Below are positions 36,563 to 47,200 of a DNA stretch of 61,821 nucleotides, in pieces (within the stretch, counting starts at the first letter, position 1; each line of letters starts with the position of its first letter). The notes under the pieces are model-generated. The model was not told the DNA's origin and made no database searches. It was given only the letters and a program-made list of their open reading frames with translations. The position numbers were made by a program, and so were the translations under genes. Origin of the DNA: Pseudoselenomonas ruminantium (lineage in GTDB: Bacteria > Bacillota > Negativicutes > Selenomonadales > Selenomonadaceae); NCBI GenBank assembly GCA_015058575.1, contig SVBZ01000036.1, forward strand, positions 1-61,821, read 5' to 3'.

Positions 36563-38082
36563 TCGTTAGTCTCTCCATATTTAGCCCAGTCAATTTCGTG
36601 GTCGATGATAATGCCCTTAAGCCCGTAAAATTGTGCAAACATAAGGGATCGATTGTCTGTGGGGGTACTTTCCAAATCTGCGCCGAACATCAGCAGTACA
36701 TCCGTTATGGACCGGTTTCCCGTTATTTTATCCAGATGATAAGGAATTTTGATAGCTGGAACTATTATCGGATTATCCTGCCGGTGTTCGGCGATGATTG
36801 GCCAACGATTTGCCCACTGATGATTATAGGAAGTCTCGATGATTAAACATAGCGTTGTAGCAACCAGCCAAACGAGCAAAAGTGAAAAGCCGGTGCCCGC
36901 AATCATAAAGCGGGCTTTTTCCATCTTGGCACACCAGGCAGAAAGCAGGGGCAGGATAGCGCGCAGTGCGGTGGCCGCAGCAATCAACAAAAAGATTACT
37001 CCGTGGTAGCCGGCATGGGCACGGAAATCCGGGGAAAACATCATAGCAAAGAGCACCAGGAAGCTGCCGCTGACCCAGAGCAGGATATAGCGGGTCAGTG
37101 TATGGTTCCGGGGGCCTTTCCAGAAATAAAGCAAGATGGGAATAAACAGTGGAAGTTCGCCGATAAGTACTGGCAGAAAGCCTTCCAGGAAATTATACAG
37201 GAACATCAAAGGCGTCCACATGAGTTCTGCGGGCATGGTGTAATCGGGGGCCAGCTCACGCATCAATTCTACGCGCATGAGACTGCCAGGGGCCAGCATC
37301 AGCAGGAGCATTCCGGTTACAAGTCCTGCAAAACCGGTCAGTTGCCAGCATTGCAGCCGTTTCTGCTGATGGAATAGGATGAGAAACGCTAGTGTCAGCA
37401 AGACGGTTACAAGGCTGCCAGCTTCGATGGACCAGCCAGCCAGCAGCCCCAGCAACAACATGGCTGGCTGGTGCCACCATGTTGCGTCCTGCCAAAAACT
37501 TGTTTGCCAGTAGGCAAGGCTGTAGGGCAGCAGGAAGACACAGATTGCCACTGCTGTCCATAGATATACACAGGCTCCTGTCAGCCAGATCATCGTATAG
37601 ATATAGGCAGGGATGGCAAAAAACAGCCCGATCAGCAAAAGCAAGAGAGCCGTCTTGCTTTTAGCCAGTGATTCGATACGGCCTGCTGCCAGCCAAAAGA
37701 GCAAATATACCAGTAGCACAAAAAACAAGGTATTGGCAAAAGCAAACAGCAGGCGGCCTGTGCTGCCATGCCAGGCAAAAAATTGTACGGTGAGCAGTGC
37801 GGGAACCCGTCCACCCCAAGTGAAATAGTGCGACCATTGAGAGGTGAGCAGATCCGCAAAGGATGAGATTTTTTGCCGTGGCCCAATGCCATCCATCAGA
37901 TTGCCGGCATGGGCGCCATCCCAAATAAAGGCATAGGAATAGTCATCGCCTACCATAGGCATCAGCAGGTTACGCCATAAAAATATCCCAGCGCCAAAGG
38001 CAAGGATGACTTGCCAGCTCAACCGCTGCCAAACGGTTGACCAGCGGCAGTAAAGCCAGTCGGTGAAAGAATTTATGTTCAA
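36556..38082 (-). CDS. polytopic membrane protein (DUF6056-like), paralog 2
   Basis: 508 aa. It shares with paralog 1 the opening LLMPMVGDDYSYAFIWDGAH, DGIGPRQKISSFADLLTSQWSHYFTWGGR and the tail SLMFAQFYGLKGIIID. The acidic DD in the first loop is again present, as in GT-C enzymes. About eleven membrane spans are visible. Its start overlaps the RND gene stop by 4 nt, so the two are translated in turn. Tandem divergence suggests two related sugar- or lipid-handling steps, or a heteromer. Confidence 0.7.
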   Translation of the reverse strand: MNINSFTDWLYCRWSTVWQRLSWQVILAFGAGIFLWRNLLMPMVGDDYSYAFIWDGAHAGNLMDGIGPRQKISSFADLLTSQWSHYFTWGGRVPALLTVQFFAWHGSTGRLLFAFANTLFFVLLVYLLFWLAAGRIESLAKSKTALLLLLIGLFFAIPAYIYTMIWLTGACVYLWTAVAICVFLLPYSLAYWQTSFWQDATWWHQPAMLLLGLLAGWSIEAGSLVTVLLTLAFLILFHQQKRLQCWQLTGFAGLVTGMLLLMLAPGSLMRVELMRELAPDYTMPAELMWTPLMFLYNFLEGFLPVLIGELPLFIPILLYFWKGPRNHTLTRYILLWVSGSFLVLFAMMFSPDFRAHAGYHGVIFLLIAAATALRAILPLLSAWCAKMEKARFMIAGTGFSLLLVWLVATTLCLIIETSYNHQWANRWPIIAEHRQDNPIIVPAIKIPYHLDKITGNRSITDVLLMFGADLESTPTDNRSLMFAQFYGLKGIIIDHEIDWAKYGETNEW

Positions 38083-41000
38083 ATATTGTCCTCCTTATCT
38101 GCTGCCTGTTGTTTTCCCTTGGGGGCTACAGCGATATAAAGCATAGGAATGATAAAGATTCCCAACAGAGTGGCAACAGTCATGCCGCCGACAACGGCGA
38201 TGCCCATATTGCTGCGGGCACCGCTGCCAGCACCCGTTGAAAGTGCCAGCGGCAGACAACCGGCAATGAAAGCTACCGAAGTCATCAGTATGGGGCGCAG
38301 CCGCAGCTTGGCAGCCGTTACAGCGGAGCGGAGCACAGATGTGCCTTGTGTTTGCCGCTGCTTGGCAAACTCCACAATAAGGATGGCATTTTTGGCTGCT
38401 AATGCTACGACCAGCAGCATGCCAATCTGCATATAGAGACTGCCCGGCTGCTGCGCAATGACTTCTGACAGGAGTGCGCCGCCAATACCTATCGGTAAAG
38501 ATAGCAGTACGGCCCAGGGCAGCCGCCAGGATTCATAGATGAAGGCCAGGCATAGGAAGACAAAGACCAGCGACAATAACAAGAGCATGGCAGCATCATT
38601 TTGCGCTTCTTTGGCATGGCGGCTTGTTCCTGTCCAGGCAAGCTGGAATCCTTGCGGGGCGGCTTCATGGACCACCTGCTCCATAGCATCCATAGCTTCG
38701 CCAGCAGAGTAGCCGTCGCCGGCAATAAGCTCAAAATGGACGCTGCGGACACCATTATAGCGGGTTATATTGGCCGGACCTGCAGAGCGTTCTGCTTTTA
38801 CCAAAGTGTCCAAAGGAATCATCGTGCCATCGCTGCTGCGGACGCGCAGAAAGCGCAACGCTTCCATTCCCTGACGGAAGGGCACAGCAGCCTGGACAAC
38901 AACCTTGTAGACTTGTCCATGACGGACAATATCATTTACCTCTTCGCCGCCAAAATTCACTTGCAGGGCACTGTAGATATCTGTCAGATCTACGCCCAAA
39001 AGCTTGGCTTTGTCCTCATCGACGGTAAAGTCGGCATAGGGGGTGTTTAGTGACAGGTCCGTTTCGATTTCGCCGATTTCGGGATGTTTTTGGGCAGTGG
39101 CGATGATTTTAGCGACAGTGGCCGAAAGTTCGGGTTCGGAATGTCCGGCTAAATCCAGCAGATGCATGGAGTAACTTCCCGTCATGCCTAATTCGGAAAT
39201 GGCGGGAGGATTGGTGCCCATCACAGCAGCCTCGGGAACCGTTTGTTTTGCCTCACTGTCCAGCCATTCCAGAAAGTCATCTGCACTTTGTCCGTCGTCG
39301 TGGCGTTCTGACCAATCATTCAAGGCGATGAAGAGTATGCCTGAGTCAGAGCAGGTGTTGTCGCTGAGTAAATCGGCTCCGCCGATACCGATGACAGCCT
39401 TTACAGCCGGATGTGCTTGGATTTTTTCAGACAGGCGGTTCAAGGATTCGGCGGTGCGATTCAGCGAAGTGCCTGCGGGCAGTTTCAGTCCGGCTACGAC
39501 ATAGCCCTGGTCTTCTTCGGGCAGAAATTCCTGTGGCAGCAGCAGATACAAGCTTACGGTACCGATGGTCAGCAGGGCTAGCAATACCAGCGCCAAGCGG
39601 ATACGGCGCAGGCAATGGCCAAGATGATGCCGGTAGCATCGCTCGACCCGCTGCAACAAGCGGGCAAAATGCGTCAGCAGCCAATTCTTTTTTGCCAGAT
39701 GGTCCTGCTTACGAAGCAGCAACACGCATAAGGCAGGCGTCAGTGACAGGGCGGCGAAGGCAGAAATTCCCATGGAAACAACCAATGTCAGGGCAAACTG
39801 GCGGTAAAGTGTTCCGGTCATTCCCGGCAGGAATGCTACCGGGACGAATACTGCTGCTAGTACAAAGGCGATGGCCAGTATGGGGGCCTGTACCTCAGTC
39901 ATGGCAGCCGATGCCGCCGCTTTTACTGGCAGGCCGCGTTCCAGATGCCTGGAGACGCTTTCAATAATGACAATTGCATCGTCCACCACGAGCCCGATAG
40001 CCAGGATTAAGGCGAACAAGGTCAAAATATTCAAGGAGAAACCGAGCAGGTAAAAGAAAAAGAAAGTGGCAATCAGGGAGACAGGCACAGTCAGCAGTGT
40101 GATAAGGGTAGCCCGGTTGTTACCGAGGAAAAGATAAACGATGAGTGCCACGAGCAGCAACGCTTCGCCAAAGGTATAACCGACTTCGGACATAGTCTCC
40201 TGGATGAAGTTGGTCTGATCTACGACGATGCGGTATTCCATGTCCGGCGGGAACATCTGCTGGGCTTCGGCCAATACTTTTTTTACTTCACCGATGGTTT
40301 GCAAGGCGTTGGCGTTATCCGTCAGGGAGATGCTGAACGAGGCGGCTTCAAGTCCATCCTGATAGGATACATAGCGGGTATCCCGGCGGCCTTCCGTTAC
40401 AGTGGCGACATCCTGCAGGCGGATGAGTTCATTGTGCTGGGAAGAGGGCAGGATGATGTTGCCGAAATCTGCCGGTGTCTGCCGTTTGTTTTTTACACGT
40501 CCTACCAGCTGATGCTCCTGATCTTTAGCAGCCGGCATTTTGCCCAGCGCGCCTGCCGCAGGCTGGGTATTTTGCTCCTGGACGGCGCTGAGTACGTCGG
40601 CAATGACAAGGTTCTTGGCGGCAAGTTTATCGGGCTGCAGCCAGATGCGCATGGCGTAATCTTCTGCATATTCATCGACATTGCCGACGCCTGGAATGCG
40701 TTTTATCCGGTCGAGAAAATATGTCTTGGCGTAATCCTGTAAGAAGATACTGTCGTATGTTCCATGCGGTGAGCATAGAGACATGGCAAAAACCATGCCG
40801 GGCATGGAGCGGCTGGTGGTTACGCCGTAGTTTTGTACGGATTGTGGCAGAGAGGGCAGAACAGTAGCGACTTTGTTCTGTACACTGGCCGTAGCAATCT
40901 CGCCGTCGATGCCGGGAGAAAATTCGATGGTCAGGGTGTAGTTTCCTGCGGCATCGGAGTTTGAAGTCATAGAACGCAAGCCGTCGATGCCACGGATTTC

Positions 41001-41201
41001 TTCTTCGATGATGCTAGCAACGGTATCCTGCACGACGGCTGCGTCAGCACCATGATAGGTGGTTGATACGGAAACCGTTGGTGGCATGATGCTGGGATAT
41101 TCGGCGATGGGCAAGCGGAAGGCTGCTACCAGTCCGAACAAAGTCAGTAAAACTGCCAGTACTATCGCCTGAAGGGGATGACGGATAAAATATTGTGCCA
41201 A
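38079..41201 (-). CDS. RND (HAE1/AcrB-like) efflux pump, no adaptor gene adjacent
   Basis: A proton-driven inner-membrane pump. The N-terminal FIRHPLQAIVLAVLLTLFGLVAAFRLPIAEYPSIMPPTVSV is a classical AcrB start. The proton relay DD lies in LAIGLVVDDAIVIIE and the TM10 Lys in AAKNAILIVEFAK. Two large periplasmic loops are present. The TTG at 41201 gives 1040 aa (family norm ~1040) with AGGTGA five bases upstream; an ATG at 41246 is the alternative. The membrane-fusion (AcrA) and TolC-type genes that normally accompany it are not in the window. It is first in a five-gene operon with overlaps to the next gene. Confidence 0.88.
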   Translation of the reverse strand: MAQYFIRHPLQAIVLAVLLTLFGLVAAFRLPIAEYPSIMPPTVSVSTTYHGADAAVVQDTVASIIEEEIRGIDGLRSMTSNSDAAGNYTLTIEFSPGIDGEIATASVQNKVATVLPSLPQSVQNYGVTTSRSMPGMVFAMSLCSPHGTYDSIFLQDYAKTYFLDRIKRIPGVGNVDEYAEDYAMRIWLQPDKLAAKNLVIADVLSAVQEQNTQPAAGALGKMPAAKDQEHQLVGRVKNKRQTPADFGNIILPSSQHNELIRLQDVATVTEGRRDTRYVSYQDGLEAASFSISLTDNANALQTIGEVKKVLAEAQQMFPPDMEYRIVVDQTNFIQETMSEVGYTFGEALLLVALIVYLFLGNNRATLITLLTVPVSLIATFFFFYLLGFSLNILTLFALILAIGLVVDDAIVIIESVSRHLERGLPVKAAASAAMTEVQAPILAIAFVLAAVFVPVAFLPGMTGTLYRQFALTLVVSMGISAFAALSLTPALCVLLLRKQDHLAKKNWLLTHFARLLQRVERCYRHHLGHCLRRIRLALVLLALLTIGTVSLYLLLPQEFLPEEDQGYVVAGLKLPAGTSLNRTAESLNRLSEKIQAHPAVKAVIGIGGADLLSDNTCSDSGILFIALNDWSERHDDGQSADDFLEWLDSEAKQTVPEAAVMGTNPPAISELGMTGSYSMHLLDLAGHSEPELSATVAKIIATAQKHPEIGEIETDLSLNTPYADFTVDEDKAKLLGVDLTDIYSALQVNFGGEEVNDIVRHGQVYKVVVQAAVPFRQGMEALRFLRVRSSDGTMIPLDTLVKAERSAGPANITRYNGVRSVHFELIAGDGYSAGEAMDAMEQVVHEAAPQGFQLAWTGTSRHAKEAQNDAAMLLLLSLVFVFLCLAFIYESWRLPWAVLLSLPIGIGGALLSEVIAQQPGSLYMQIGMLLVVALAAKNAILIVEFAKQRQTQGTSVLRSAVTAAKLRLRPILMTSVAFIAGCLPLALSTGAGSGARSNMGIAVVGGMTVATLLGIFIIPMLYIAVAPKGKQQAADKEDNI

Positions 41202-41373
41202 AAAAATCACCTGCTTAGAAAATAAGAACAGGATATAATTCTTCATAAGGAAGTATTTTTCCTGCTCAATGAATAGATTCGGGCAGAAGAGGTTTGGTAA
41301 TACCATTGGTGTTCTTTCCGGTGTGGGTGGATTCTGTTATAATGGAAGATAAATGTGTGAAGGATAGGTGCGT

Positions 41374-42138
41374 ATGGAATTATTGGATATACAGATGCTG
41401 GGGTTTCTGGTATTTTTTGGTTTTATGGCAGCGTTCATTGATTCGGTCGTTGGCGGAGGCGGACTTATTTCGATTCCGGCTTTGCTGTGGACGGGACTGC
41501 CGCCAGTAACGGTACTCGGCACGAATAAGGCCGCAGCAGTCATGGGGGCTCTGACGAGCTTTGTGGCGTTCGTAAGGTCAGGCAGGGTGGATATGTGGCT
41601 GATCAAGCGGTTGTTCCCGCTTTCCTTGCTCGGTTCGGGATTTGGCGTGTTGGCTGTGCGCATGGTGCCGCCAGATATCCTGCGGCCACTTGTCGTCGTC
41701 ATGCTCATCGCTGTGCTCGTCTATAGTGTGCTGAAGAAAGATTGGGGCCGGGAAAATCACTATGCGGGCTTGTCGGCGCGCTTGCTGCTGCTCTCGTGCC
41801 TCGTGTCTTTTTCCTTCGGTTTTTACGATGGCTTTTTCGGTCCGGGGACGGGATCGTTCCTGTTGTTTGCGTTCTTGCTGGTGGGCTTTGATTTCCTCGG
41901 GGCGGCAGCCAATGCGAGGGCTTTGAATTTTGCCAGCAATATTTCTGCGGCAGTATTGTTTACCTATTTTGGCCTCGTGGATTTTTCGTATGCGATTCCG
42001 ATGGGCCTTGCGATGATTGCTGGTGCCTGGTGTGGGGCACGCATGGCCCTTTCCCGGGGGACAGGATATGTGCGGCCGCTGTTTATCCTTATGACGACGG
42101 TGCTTATCGGCAAGCAACTGGTGGATTTGTTTAAATAA
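41374..42138 (+). CDS. TSUP family (TauE/SafE) membrane transporter
   Basis: 254 aa with about eight hydrophobic segments and the family's VGGGGLISIPALLWTGLPPVTVLGTNK pattern near the start, repeated more weakly as FDGFFGPGTGSF in the second half. TSUP proteins move small anions such as sulfite or sulfonates, usually outward. A TATAAT at 41338-41343 and AGGATAGG precede the ATG. The jetA-like gene starts 13 nt after the stop, so the genes may share a transcript, but a functional link is doubtful. Confidence 0.83.
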   Translation: MELLDIQMLGFLVFFGFMAAFIDSVVGGGGLISIPALLWTGLPPVTVLGTNKAAAVMGALTSFVAFVRSGRVDMWLIKRLFPLSLLGSGFGVLAVRMVPPDILRPLVVVMLIAVLVYSVLKKDWGRENHYAGLSARLLLLSCLVSFSFGFYDGFFGPGTGSFLLFAFLLVGFDFLGAAANARALNFASNISAAVLFTYFGLVDFSYAIPMGLAMIAGAWCGARMALSRGTGYVRPLFILMTTVLIGKQLVDLFK

Positions 42139-42151
42139 GGGAGCGATTTTT

Positions 42152-43618
42152 TTGGCCGGGATACCGGATTACATGGATTATGATTACCTCTGCAACCTGC
42201 GCATGAATCACGCAGCCTGGCGGTTACTCCGCGCGGATCAGGCTGCGTTTATTGCGGCATTCTTTTATCGGGAGTTCATTGCGGGCAAGCGCCGCGGCAT
42301 CGAGGCACAGGAACTTTTGGAGCATCTTGACATGTTCCTTTATGATGCCCAGCGGCAGACGGATGGCGAGGTTTTTGGCAGGTCGCCGCAGGATTATCTG
42401 GAGATTTGGTCGGACAGTGACCATGGCTGGCTGCGCAAGTATGAGTACCACGAGGAATGGTATTATGATCTCACGGCACCTGCGCAGAAGGCGGTGGAGT
42501 GGCTTGTAAGCCTGCATAAGCAGGATTTTGTCGGCACAGAATCGCGGCTGCGTACCGTATTCAACCTCCTGCATGAGATTGCGCGCGAGACTGATACGGA
42601 TGCTGAGCACCGCAAGGCTTATCTTTTGGCGCAGCAGGAAAAGATAGCAGCAGAACTTGCGGAGATTGAAGCAAGCGGCGTAGTAAAGCCACGGCTTGAC
42701 GATGTACAGGTCAAGGAACGTTTCCTGCAGGCTGAGAATACAGCGCAGGCTATTCTGGCAGATTTCCGTGAGGTCGAGGAGAATTTCCGCGAACTTACGC
42801 GCAAGGTGCAGGATGATGTCGTCAAATGGACACGCGGCAAGGGCGAGCTTTTGGAGAAAATATTCGGCGAGAGCGATATCATCCGCAAGTCGGAGCAGGG
42901 CCGCAGCTTTATGGCTTTTTGGCGTTATCTGATGCTCTCGCAGCAGCAGGAGGATTTTCGGGCGACTATGGCTCAGATCAGTGAGGCTGAACCTATCCGC
43001 GAGCTGCTGCCGGATCATCCACTCGCGGCTATCAACCGCGAGTGGGTGCGGGCGGCAGGCGCTGTCCAGCAGACGTTGGGGCAGCTTTCTGCGCAGCTTC
43101 GGCGTTATGTCGATGAGGCGTATTTACAGGAGGAGAGGACTATCTATCAGCTGATCCAGCGCATCGAGACGCAGGCGCTCAAGCGGCGCGACGATGTACC
43201 GGCAGGGGAATTTACGTCTATCCGGGAGACGGCACCTGCGGTGCAGCTGCCAATGGAACGCCGGCTGTTTGCACCGCCGCAGGCGACAAGGCTTGTAAGT
43301 CCTGTCTTGCAGGCAGGAAGTGGCGATGACGGTGAGCTTACGGCTATTTTCGATCAGGTTATCGTCGATCGGAAAAAGCTTCAGGAAAATATCGAAGAGC
43401 TTCTGGCCGAGCGTCCGGAGGTCACGCTTTCTGAGGTGCTGGCGGTTCATCCGCTGCAGCAGGGGCTGCCGGAGCTTTTAGGCTATTTTGTGCTTGCCAG
43501 CCATGCGGCGTCAGAGGCTTTTGACAGCAGTGCGTTGGAGCACATCCTGTTTGAACGTGACGGTCATAGACTTATGGCTGTTTGTGATAGAGTCGTATTT
43601 CGGAGGAATCAGGAGTAA
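42152..43618 (+). CDS. JetA/MksF-like kleisin of a Wadjet-type condensin (DUF3375)
   Basis: This is the kleisin-like subunit that bridges the SMC heads. At 488 aa it matches DUF3375: MDYDYLCNLRMNHAAWRLLRADQAAFIAAFFYREF at the start, coiled segments at ~150-230, and a C-terminal winged-helix-like part with LLPDHPLAAINREW. The TTG at 42152 is used because AGGGAG is eight bases upstream. The stop overlaps the jetB start (TAATG). The order kleisin, KITE, SMC is that of JetABC and MksFEB. The JetD nuclease gene is not found downstream. Confidence 0.85.
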   Translation: MAGIPDYMDYDYLCNLRMNHAAWRLLRADQAAFIAAFFYREFIAGKRRGIEAQELLEHLDMFLYDAQRQTDGEVFGRSPQDYLEIWSDSDHGWLRKYEYHEEWYYDLTAPAQKAVEWLVSLHKQDFVGTESRLRTVFNLLHEIARETDTDAEHRKAYLLAQQEKIAAELAEIEASGVVKPRLDDVQVKERFLQAENTAQAILADFREVEENFRELTRKVQDDVVKWTRGKGELLEKIFGESDIIRKSEQGRSFMAFWRYLMLSQQQEDFRATMAQISEAEPIRELLPDHPLAAINREWVRAAGAVQQTLGQLSAQLRRYVDEAYLQEERTIYQLIQRIETQALKRRDDVPAGEFTSIRETAPAVQLPMERRLFAPPQATRLVSPVLQAGSGDDGELTAIFDQVIVDRKKLQENIEELLAERPEVTLSEVLAVHPLQQGLPELLGYFVLASHAASEAFDSSALEHILFERDGHRLMAVCDRVVFRRNQE

Positions 43619-44283
43619 TGGAATTAGAAAACACCGCAATAGCTGCTGGTGAGAATCCGCAGGAACAGGCTTTTTCGCGGGCGGCAATCCTGCTGCTCAA
43701 GGGTATCGTGAGCCGCGGGAAGGATGAGGCCTTGTGGCAGGATATCTTGAGCAATCAAACGGGATTGCAGGATTATTTCCGGCGGCTGGGGCTTACGTTG
43801 ATCATTGATGAGCTCGATGAATATGCTTACCTGCGTCAAGAGGAAAATAGCGGGCTGCCGCATCTGGTACCGCGCTATCCCTTAAGCTATAATCTGTCGA
43901 TGCTTTTGGTGCAGCTGCGCAAGGTGCTGGCCGAATACGACCGCGCAGCGGGCAGCAGCCGTGTCGTTATCAGCTTTGAGGATATCCTGCGCCGCATGGA
44001 GCCGTTTTTACCCGTACAGATCAATGAGATGAAATACCGCCAGTCGGTTGAACATCTGGTGCGGGCCGCTATGCGCATGGGCTTTTTGCAGAAAATCAAA
44101 GGCAAGGATACGGACTATGAGGTAAGACCCATCCTGCGCAGCTTTGTTGATGCGCAGTGGCTGGATGATTTTGCGCAGAGACTTGAGGCCTATGAGAAAT
44201 ATGGACAGGACCGTCATGCGGATACCGTCGCGGAAAATGGGGAAGGAGAGATGATGGATGAACTTATTCGAGACGACGACTGA
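43618..44283 (+). CDS. JetB/MksE-like subunit (DUF4194)
   Basis: 221 aa, DUF4194, a winged-helix KITE-type accessory that pairs with the kleisin. ATG overlaps the previous stop. The segment RYPLSYNLSMLLVQLRKVLAEYD and the tail EVRPILRSFVDAQWLDDFAQRLEAYEKYG are characteristic of the family. It overlaps the SMC gene by 26 nt, so the three are translated in sequence with stable stoichiometry. Confidence 0.82.
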   Translation: MELENTAIAAGENPQEQAFSRAAILLLKGIVSRGKDEALWQDILSNQTGLQDYFRRLGLTLIIDELDEYAYLRQEENSGLPHLVPRYPLSYNLSMLLVQLRKVLAEYDRAAGSSRVVISFEDILRRMEPFLPVQINEMKYRQSVEHLVRAAMRMGFLQKIKGKDTDYEVRPILRSFVDAQWLDDFAQRLEAYEKYGQDRHADTVAENGEGEMMDELIRDDD

Positions 44284-47200
44284 GATCAAGGACATCCCGC
44301 TTGGCTTTCGTTTGCAGCGGCTGGAAGTTTATAACTGGGGCACGTTCGACCAGAAAGTCTGGACACTTGATCTGCAGGGCGATACGTCGCTATTGACTGG
44401 TGATGTCGGGTCGGGTAAGTCGACGCTTGTCGATGCTATCATCACGCTCTTGGTGCCGCCACGCAAGGTAACCTATAACAAGGCAGCTGATGCGAGTGCC
44501 AAGGAGCGCAGCCTGGCATCGTATGTGCGCGGCTATTATGGCCAGAAGCGCACGGAAGATGGCGGGGGCCGTCCAGAGGCTCTGCGCGGCAAAGACCAGT
44601 ACAGTGTCGTGCTCGGCGTGTTTTCAGATCGTAATTTTGGCCGTACGGTGACGCTGGCACAGGTTTTCTGGTTTCCCGACGAGGCAGCGGCTTTTCCCAA
44701 GCGTTTTTATGTGCTGGCGCAAAAGACGCTTTCGATTACCGAGCGATTTTCCGCTATCGGCGGTGACATGCGTGCGTTCCGCAAACAGCTTGAGCGTGAC
44801 GCGTTCATCAAGACGTTTGATGACTATCCGCAGTACGGGCATGAATTCCGCAAGATTTTCGGTATCCGGCAGGTACAGGCGATGGATCTTTTCCAGCAGA
44901 CGATTTCGATGAAGAAGGTCGACAGCCTTACGGGCTTTGTACGGCAGAATATGCTCGAAGTATCGGATGCGGAGCAGGAGGTCGAGGTCATGCTGCGGCA
45001 GTATCATGACCTCGAGGCAGCCCATCAGGCTGTCGAGCGGGCTCGCGAGCAGCAGAAATACCTGCAGCCTATCGAGACGCTGGGACAGGAATATGCGCAA
45101 ACAAGCCAGAAGCAGCGGGAGAATGCGGCCATGCAACAGCATTTGGCCGGTTGGCTGGCGGGAAAGGCCTACAAGGTGCGTGAAAGCATGCTTGCGCAGT
45201 CAAAGGCTCGTCTGGCTGAATTAAAGGCTGTACTGCAGGCGGAAAATGTGGCCTGTGACAGCCTGCGTCAGCAGCTGGCAGGAATCCAGCGTGAGATGGC
45301 ACGTAATGGCGGCCAGCAGCTCGATGAGGTGCGTCATCAGCTGGAGTTATGCCAGCAGAAGAAAGGCCAGTGTGAACAGGCTCGCAAGAATTATCAGGCA
45401 CAGCTTGATTTGCTGGCGCTGCCCATGCCGCAGACGGCAGCAGCGTTTGGTGACAATGTGCAGGCCATGGAACAGCGCAGCCAGGCAATCGAGCAGGAGA
45501 TGGAAGAGCTTATTGCCGATACGGGAGCTATCGAGGCCAACCGTAAGGAGACTGTGGCGGCAGAGGAGCAGCTGACCGAGGAAATCGAGTCGCTGGCTGG
45601 CCGCAAGTCGAATATCCCGAATGTGTTTGTCAAGATACGTGAGCAGCTATGCGCGGATTTGAGCCTGGCAGAGGATGAGATGCCGTTTGCAGGGGAGCTC
45701 ATGGCGGTGAAAGAAGAGGAAGCAGAATGGGAGGGCGCTCTGGAGCGCCTGCTGCACAGCTTTGGCATATCCCTGCTCGTGCCGGAGGCACATTACGGCG
45801 AAGTGGCAGGCTGGATGGAGCAGCATAATCTGCGGGTAAAGCTGGTCTATTTCCGTGTACCCGACTATGTCGAGTCCGTTACCATGGAAAATCTGCCAGA
45901 AGATGCCGCTTGCCGCAAGCTGCTGCTAAAAGAGGAATCGTCCTACTGTGATTGGCTGCGCAATGAACTATACACACGTTTCCGCCATAGCTGTTGTGAG
46001 ACGATGCAGGAATTCCGTCAGGCAAAGTTTGCTTTGACACGGCATGGACAGGTTAAGATCAATGGCCGCCGTCATGAGAAAGATGATCGTCACGAACTCA
46101 AAAACCGCCGCAATTATGTGCTGGGCTTTTCGAATCTGCGTAAAATCCAGTCACTACAGGAAGAGCGCGATAATGTTCGTGAGGAGCAGAAATTCTTCCA
46201 GCAGAAATTGCGGCAGAACCGGGCGGCGCAGAAAAAACGGCAAGACGAGAAAGATGCCATCATGCTCGCCGGGCAGGTCAAGACTTTTGCCGAACTTGAT
46301 ATTGCGCCGCTTGAGGCGCAGATTGGGAAACTGCGCCTGCGTGTCGACGAACTGCGGCAGAAAAACGATGTTTATCGCAAGCTGCAGGAGGAAGAGCAGG
46401 CACTTGTGCGCCAGATTGCGCGCAGCCAGCAGGAAATCAGTACCAAGCAGGATGAGGCCGGCAGGGTTCAGGAGCGTTGCCAGAGTACGAGCGAGCAGAT
46501 GCTGGAGGAAGCTGAGCTTATAAACGAGGAGACGCCAGAGGCAAAGGCCGAAGTCTATCCGCTGCTGGAGCGTTGCATGGCTGAAGCCTTGCCGGGACAG
46601 AGCTTTGAGCTTTCCAAGCGGCAGAAGCAACAGGCACGTTTGGCCGGCTGGCTGCAGGCAGAAGGATTGCGGCAGCAGGAAGTCCTTCGCCACCACGGTG
46701 AGGAGCTCACGCGCTATATGACTGGTTTCTGCCAGAAATGGCCGGAAGCCAGCGCGGAATTGCTTTGTGCGCCAGAGGCAGCGGCAGATTATATTGCGGT
46801 GCTCAATCGCTTGCGCACCGATGACCTGCCCAAATTCGAAGGCCGGTTCCGCGAACTCTTGCGGGAAAATACAATCAATCAGATTGCGCTTTTCCAGACG
46901 CATCTGGAAAATACCTGCCAGGAAATCGAGGACCGCATTGCGCGCATCAATCATTCGCTGGCGGAAATCGACTACAATGAAGGCCGTTATATCCAGATAG
47001 AGTGCAGCCATGCCGTCAGCGATACCATCCGGCAGTTCCGTCATGATTTGCGGGCCTGCACCGATGATGCCTTGACGGGGACTGCTGATGATACCTATAG
47101 TGAACAGAAATTCCAGCAGGTTGCTAAGATACTGGAGCGGCTGCAAGGCCGCCCTGGGGCGGCAGAAATCGATGCACGCTGGCGCCGCGAGGTCATCGAT

